Shown: positions 28,511 through 29,912 of the stretch, piece after piece
How the letters are laid out: the number at the start of each line of letters is the position of its first letter
How positions within the stretch are numbered: the stretch's first letter is position 1
Assembly (NCBI GenBank): GCA_964626625.1
Contig: CAZVFV010000005.1
Span: forward strand, 1-29,912
DNA: 29,912 nt
Direction: 5' to 3'
Source: CAYZPE01 sp964626625
GTDB taxonomy: Bacteria; Patescibacteriota; Minisyncoccia; Phycocordibacterales; CAYZPE01
Notes under the pieces: generated by a model
Told to the model about the DNA's origin: nothing
Database searches by the model: none
Seen by the model: the letters and a program-made list of their open reading frames with translations, nothing else
Translations under genes and position numbers: made by a program

Positions 28511-29806
28511 ATGGAGCAAGAACCACAAAATCAAACATTAGAAACTCGAAAAGAAAAATCGAAGGTAAAAAAATATTTGCCGACCATCTTAGTGTTGACG
28601 ATATTTGTTGCTGGAGCTCTGTTATTTTTTTTAACCAATCAAAATGATGACAGTGCAGAGAAATGGAAAACATATAGAAATGAAGAGTATGGATTTGAAT
28701 TTAAGTACCCTGGGAGTTGGCAGAAGTATTCAGAATCACCGACTTACATGTCCCTAGTTTCTCCGTGGAGAAAAGAACAATTAAAATTATATGGAGGCGT
28801 AAACAACTCTAGTATAGAAGTTCGTGCTTATGATAACTCGCATGCCGTATTTCAGAATTCTTCTCTTGAAAAATGGTTAAAAGATGTACGTAAAATAGAA
28901 TTGGAAGTATCTGGGCTGGATTCTTTAGACGTCACCCCTATTAAGGAGCTAAATATAGATAATAAGCCTGCTTTTATTTTTAGTTCGATTTTTGGTGATG
29001 GAGGACCAGTACCAGATCAGATATATGTAGCTGACCAAGACACCTTACTTGTAATAACCGTAACTAATTCTAATGAAAACCCTGCATCGTTTAAGAATGT
29101 GCTGGAAGACATACTCTCAACCTTCAAATTCTTTAAAGCAGAAAGTAATTTAAAAGAACTTTATCCATTTGGTAAACCTATTATTAAAAGTGTAACTCCG
29201 AGTTCTGGTCCAAGAGGAACACAAGTAGTAATTGACGGCGACGAACTTTCTGGTTTCGAAGGAGACCTTTTTGTAATCTTTGAAAGAGAAGATGGAAAGA
29301 AAATAAAACTCTGGGATGAGGTGCATAGTTATACAGAAGAGCCAAACAGAGCTGAGGTAACTATAAACGAACCATGTGAAGAAGGGGAAACCATATATCA
29401 CCCACAGTCAGGAAATCCAAGTCTGTGTGATTATGTAGAATTTACTCCGGGAACATACAAGGTGTATACAGAACCATGGGGATATAAGAGTAATGTGATC
29501 AATTTTCGGGTCATACAGGGTGGTTTTACCTATGTTTATGGAGATCCTTATTCAGAAACCAGAAAAAATTTAATTTCTAACGGGTGGCAACCTGTAATTC
29601 CTGATATCTATAGTATGAATTCTGGTACGACAGATTCAGATAAACGTCCGATTGATGCAGACTATCCTGAAATAGGTTATTGTGGGTCTGGTATAGATGC
29701 TATTTGTAATGTTAACTTCATGCAAAGTAATTCTTTTCGTCACCTTAATCTTCAAATAGGTGGCAGAAGTAGATATGAAGTTTGGACAGTGGTAGGTAGC
29801 GAGTAA
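28511..29806 (+). CDS. Membrane-anchored protein with PsbP-like and IPT/TIG-like domains
   Basis: 431 residues. A cytoplasmic tail (1-23) precedes a membrane helix (about 24-43). The exported part begins with a domain starting WKTYRNEEYGFEFKYPGSW (about 52-70), a pattern shared by PsbP-like lipoproteins, and runs to about 210. An IPT/TIG-like immunoglobulin fold follows (about 218-340): PIIKSVTPSSGPRGTQVVI and GDELSG, with a cysteine pair (near 282 and 299) inside. The last 90 residues are unassigned and contain two more cysteines near YCGSGIDAIC. Likely a surface protein; function unknown. It lies 6 bases after the propeller-like gene. Confidence 0.72.
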   Translation: MEQEPQNQTLETRKEKSKVKKYLPTILVLTIFVAGALLFFLTNQNDDSAEKWKTYRNEEYGFEFKYPGSWQKYSESPTYMSLVSPWRKEQLKLYGGVNNSSIEVRAYDNSHAVFQNSSLEKWLKDVRKIELEVSGLDSLDVTPIKELNIDNKPAFIFSSIFGDGGPVPDQIYVADQDTLLVITVTNSNENPASFKNVLEDILSTFKFFKAESNLKELYPFGKPIIKSVTPSSGPRGTQVVIDGDELSGFEGDLFVIFEREDGKKIKLWDEVHSYTEEPNRAEVTINEPCEEGETIYHPQSGNPSLCDYVEFTPGTYKVYTEPWGYKSNVINFRVIQGGFTYVYGDPYSETRKNLISNGWQPVIPDIYSMNSGTTDSDKRPIDADYPEIGYCGSGIDAICNVNFMQSNSFRHLNLQIGGRSRYEVWTVVGSE

Positions 29807-29816
29807 TGATTATTTC

Positions 29817-29912
29817 ATGTTGTATTTTGATATAAAAAAATTAATTACAAAAAGTGCTATTTTACTTTTGCTACTGCCATCTTTTGCAAATGCCACGGCG
29901 CCCGGGGTTTGT
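29817..29912 (+). CDS. Start of a secreted protein (cut by the window edge)
   Basis: The frame runs from ATG 29817 to the window end, 32 codons with no stop. The start reads as a Sec signal peptide: basic n-region (KKLITK), hydrophobic core ILLLLLPSF, and a likely cleavage site after ANA (A-x-A rule). The mature part is almost entirely outside the window. It lies 10 bases after the preceding gene, so it may share its transcript and add to the exported-protein cluster. Confidence 0.6.
   Translation, partial: MLYFDIKKLITKSAILLLLLPSFANATAPGVC

Noticed and set aside
1..29912. tRNA or rRNA genes, CRISPR arrays, transposases or insertion sequences
   Set aside because: I found no tRNA T-arm/acceptor pattern, no regularly spaced repeats and no transposase or integrase motifs. 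The R elements have only two distant copies.

Overview
The window looks like chromosome of a Patescibacteria/CPR bacterium, most likely in the Parcubacteria (Paceibacteria) branch. It is AT-rich and uses the standard code, with TGA acting as a stop. Genes are tightly packed, several enzymes are shortened (an alanyl-tRNA synthetase of about 600 residues, a minimal Ogt-like protein), and several membrane proteins are of kinds I know mainly from CPR genomes (DUF5671, a DUF8128-like protein, an actin-like ATPase beside a membrane-anchored baseplate-J-like protein). This placement is inferred from gene content; no 16S rRNA gene is present.

Layout. 1-1150: tail of an M23 peptidase and a DUF5671 membrane protein. 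1211-7107: leuS, a sigma-region-4/HARE-HTH regulator, a DUF8128-like membrane protein and mltG. 7188-8464: a lone HEXXH protein gene, its terminator and a multi-hairpin repeat (R1). 8465-13185: mnmA, an ATP-cone nuclease, an Ogt-like protein, a Pcm-like methyltransferase and a C-terminally short alaS. 13251-13617: a 101-residue orphan gene with its own terminator. 13668-16210: the actin-like ATPase and baseplate-J-like pair. 16296-20340: ribosomal/RNA polymerase operon infA-rpmJ-rpsM-rpsK-rpsD-rpoA-rplQ-rplM-rpsI. 20341-20598: a structured non-coding region that may be an RNA gene. 20638-24794: grpE-dnaK-dnaJ plus a membrane protein. 24930-25972: a small acidic orphan gene, a second repeat copy (R2) and a GC-rich DUF397-type gene. 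25987-29912: alpha/beta hydrolase, truncated Nudix protein, two membrane-anchored proteins with exported domains, and the start of a secreted protein.

Two styles of gene start are visible. Most housekeeping genes have no Shine-Dalgarno sequence, and many have a -10 hexamer only about 5-9 bases before the ATG, often with the extended TGn motif, so leaderless transcripts are likely. Four genes (starting at 7188, 13251, 25004 and 25680) instead have purine-rich ribosome-binding sites, an untranslated leader and their own terminator 20-35 bases after the stop. None has an obvious housekeeping role, two are followed directly by the R element, and one is GC-rich with an actinobacterial-type domain. 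This class of single-gene unit and its hairpin element is the best candidate here for something undescribed.

The housekeeping genes cover translation (tRNA charging and thiolation, ribosomal proteins), transcription (rpoA, the sigma-4-like protein), protein folding (GrpE-DnaK-DnaJ), damage repair (Ogt-like, Pcm-like) and cell-wall work (MltG, M23 peptidase).
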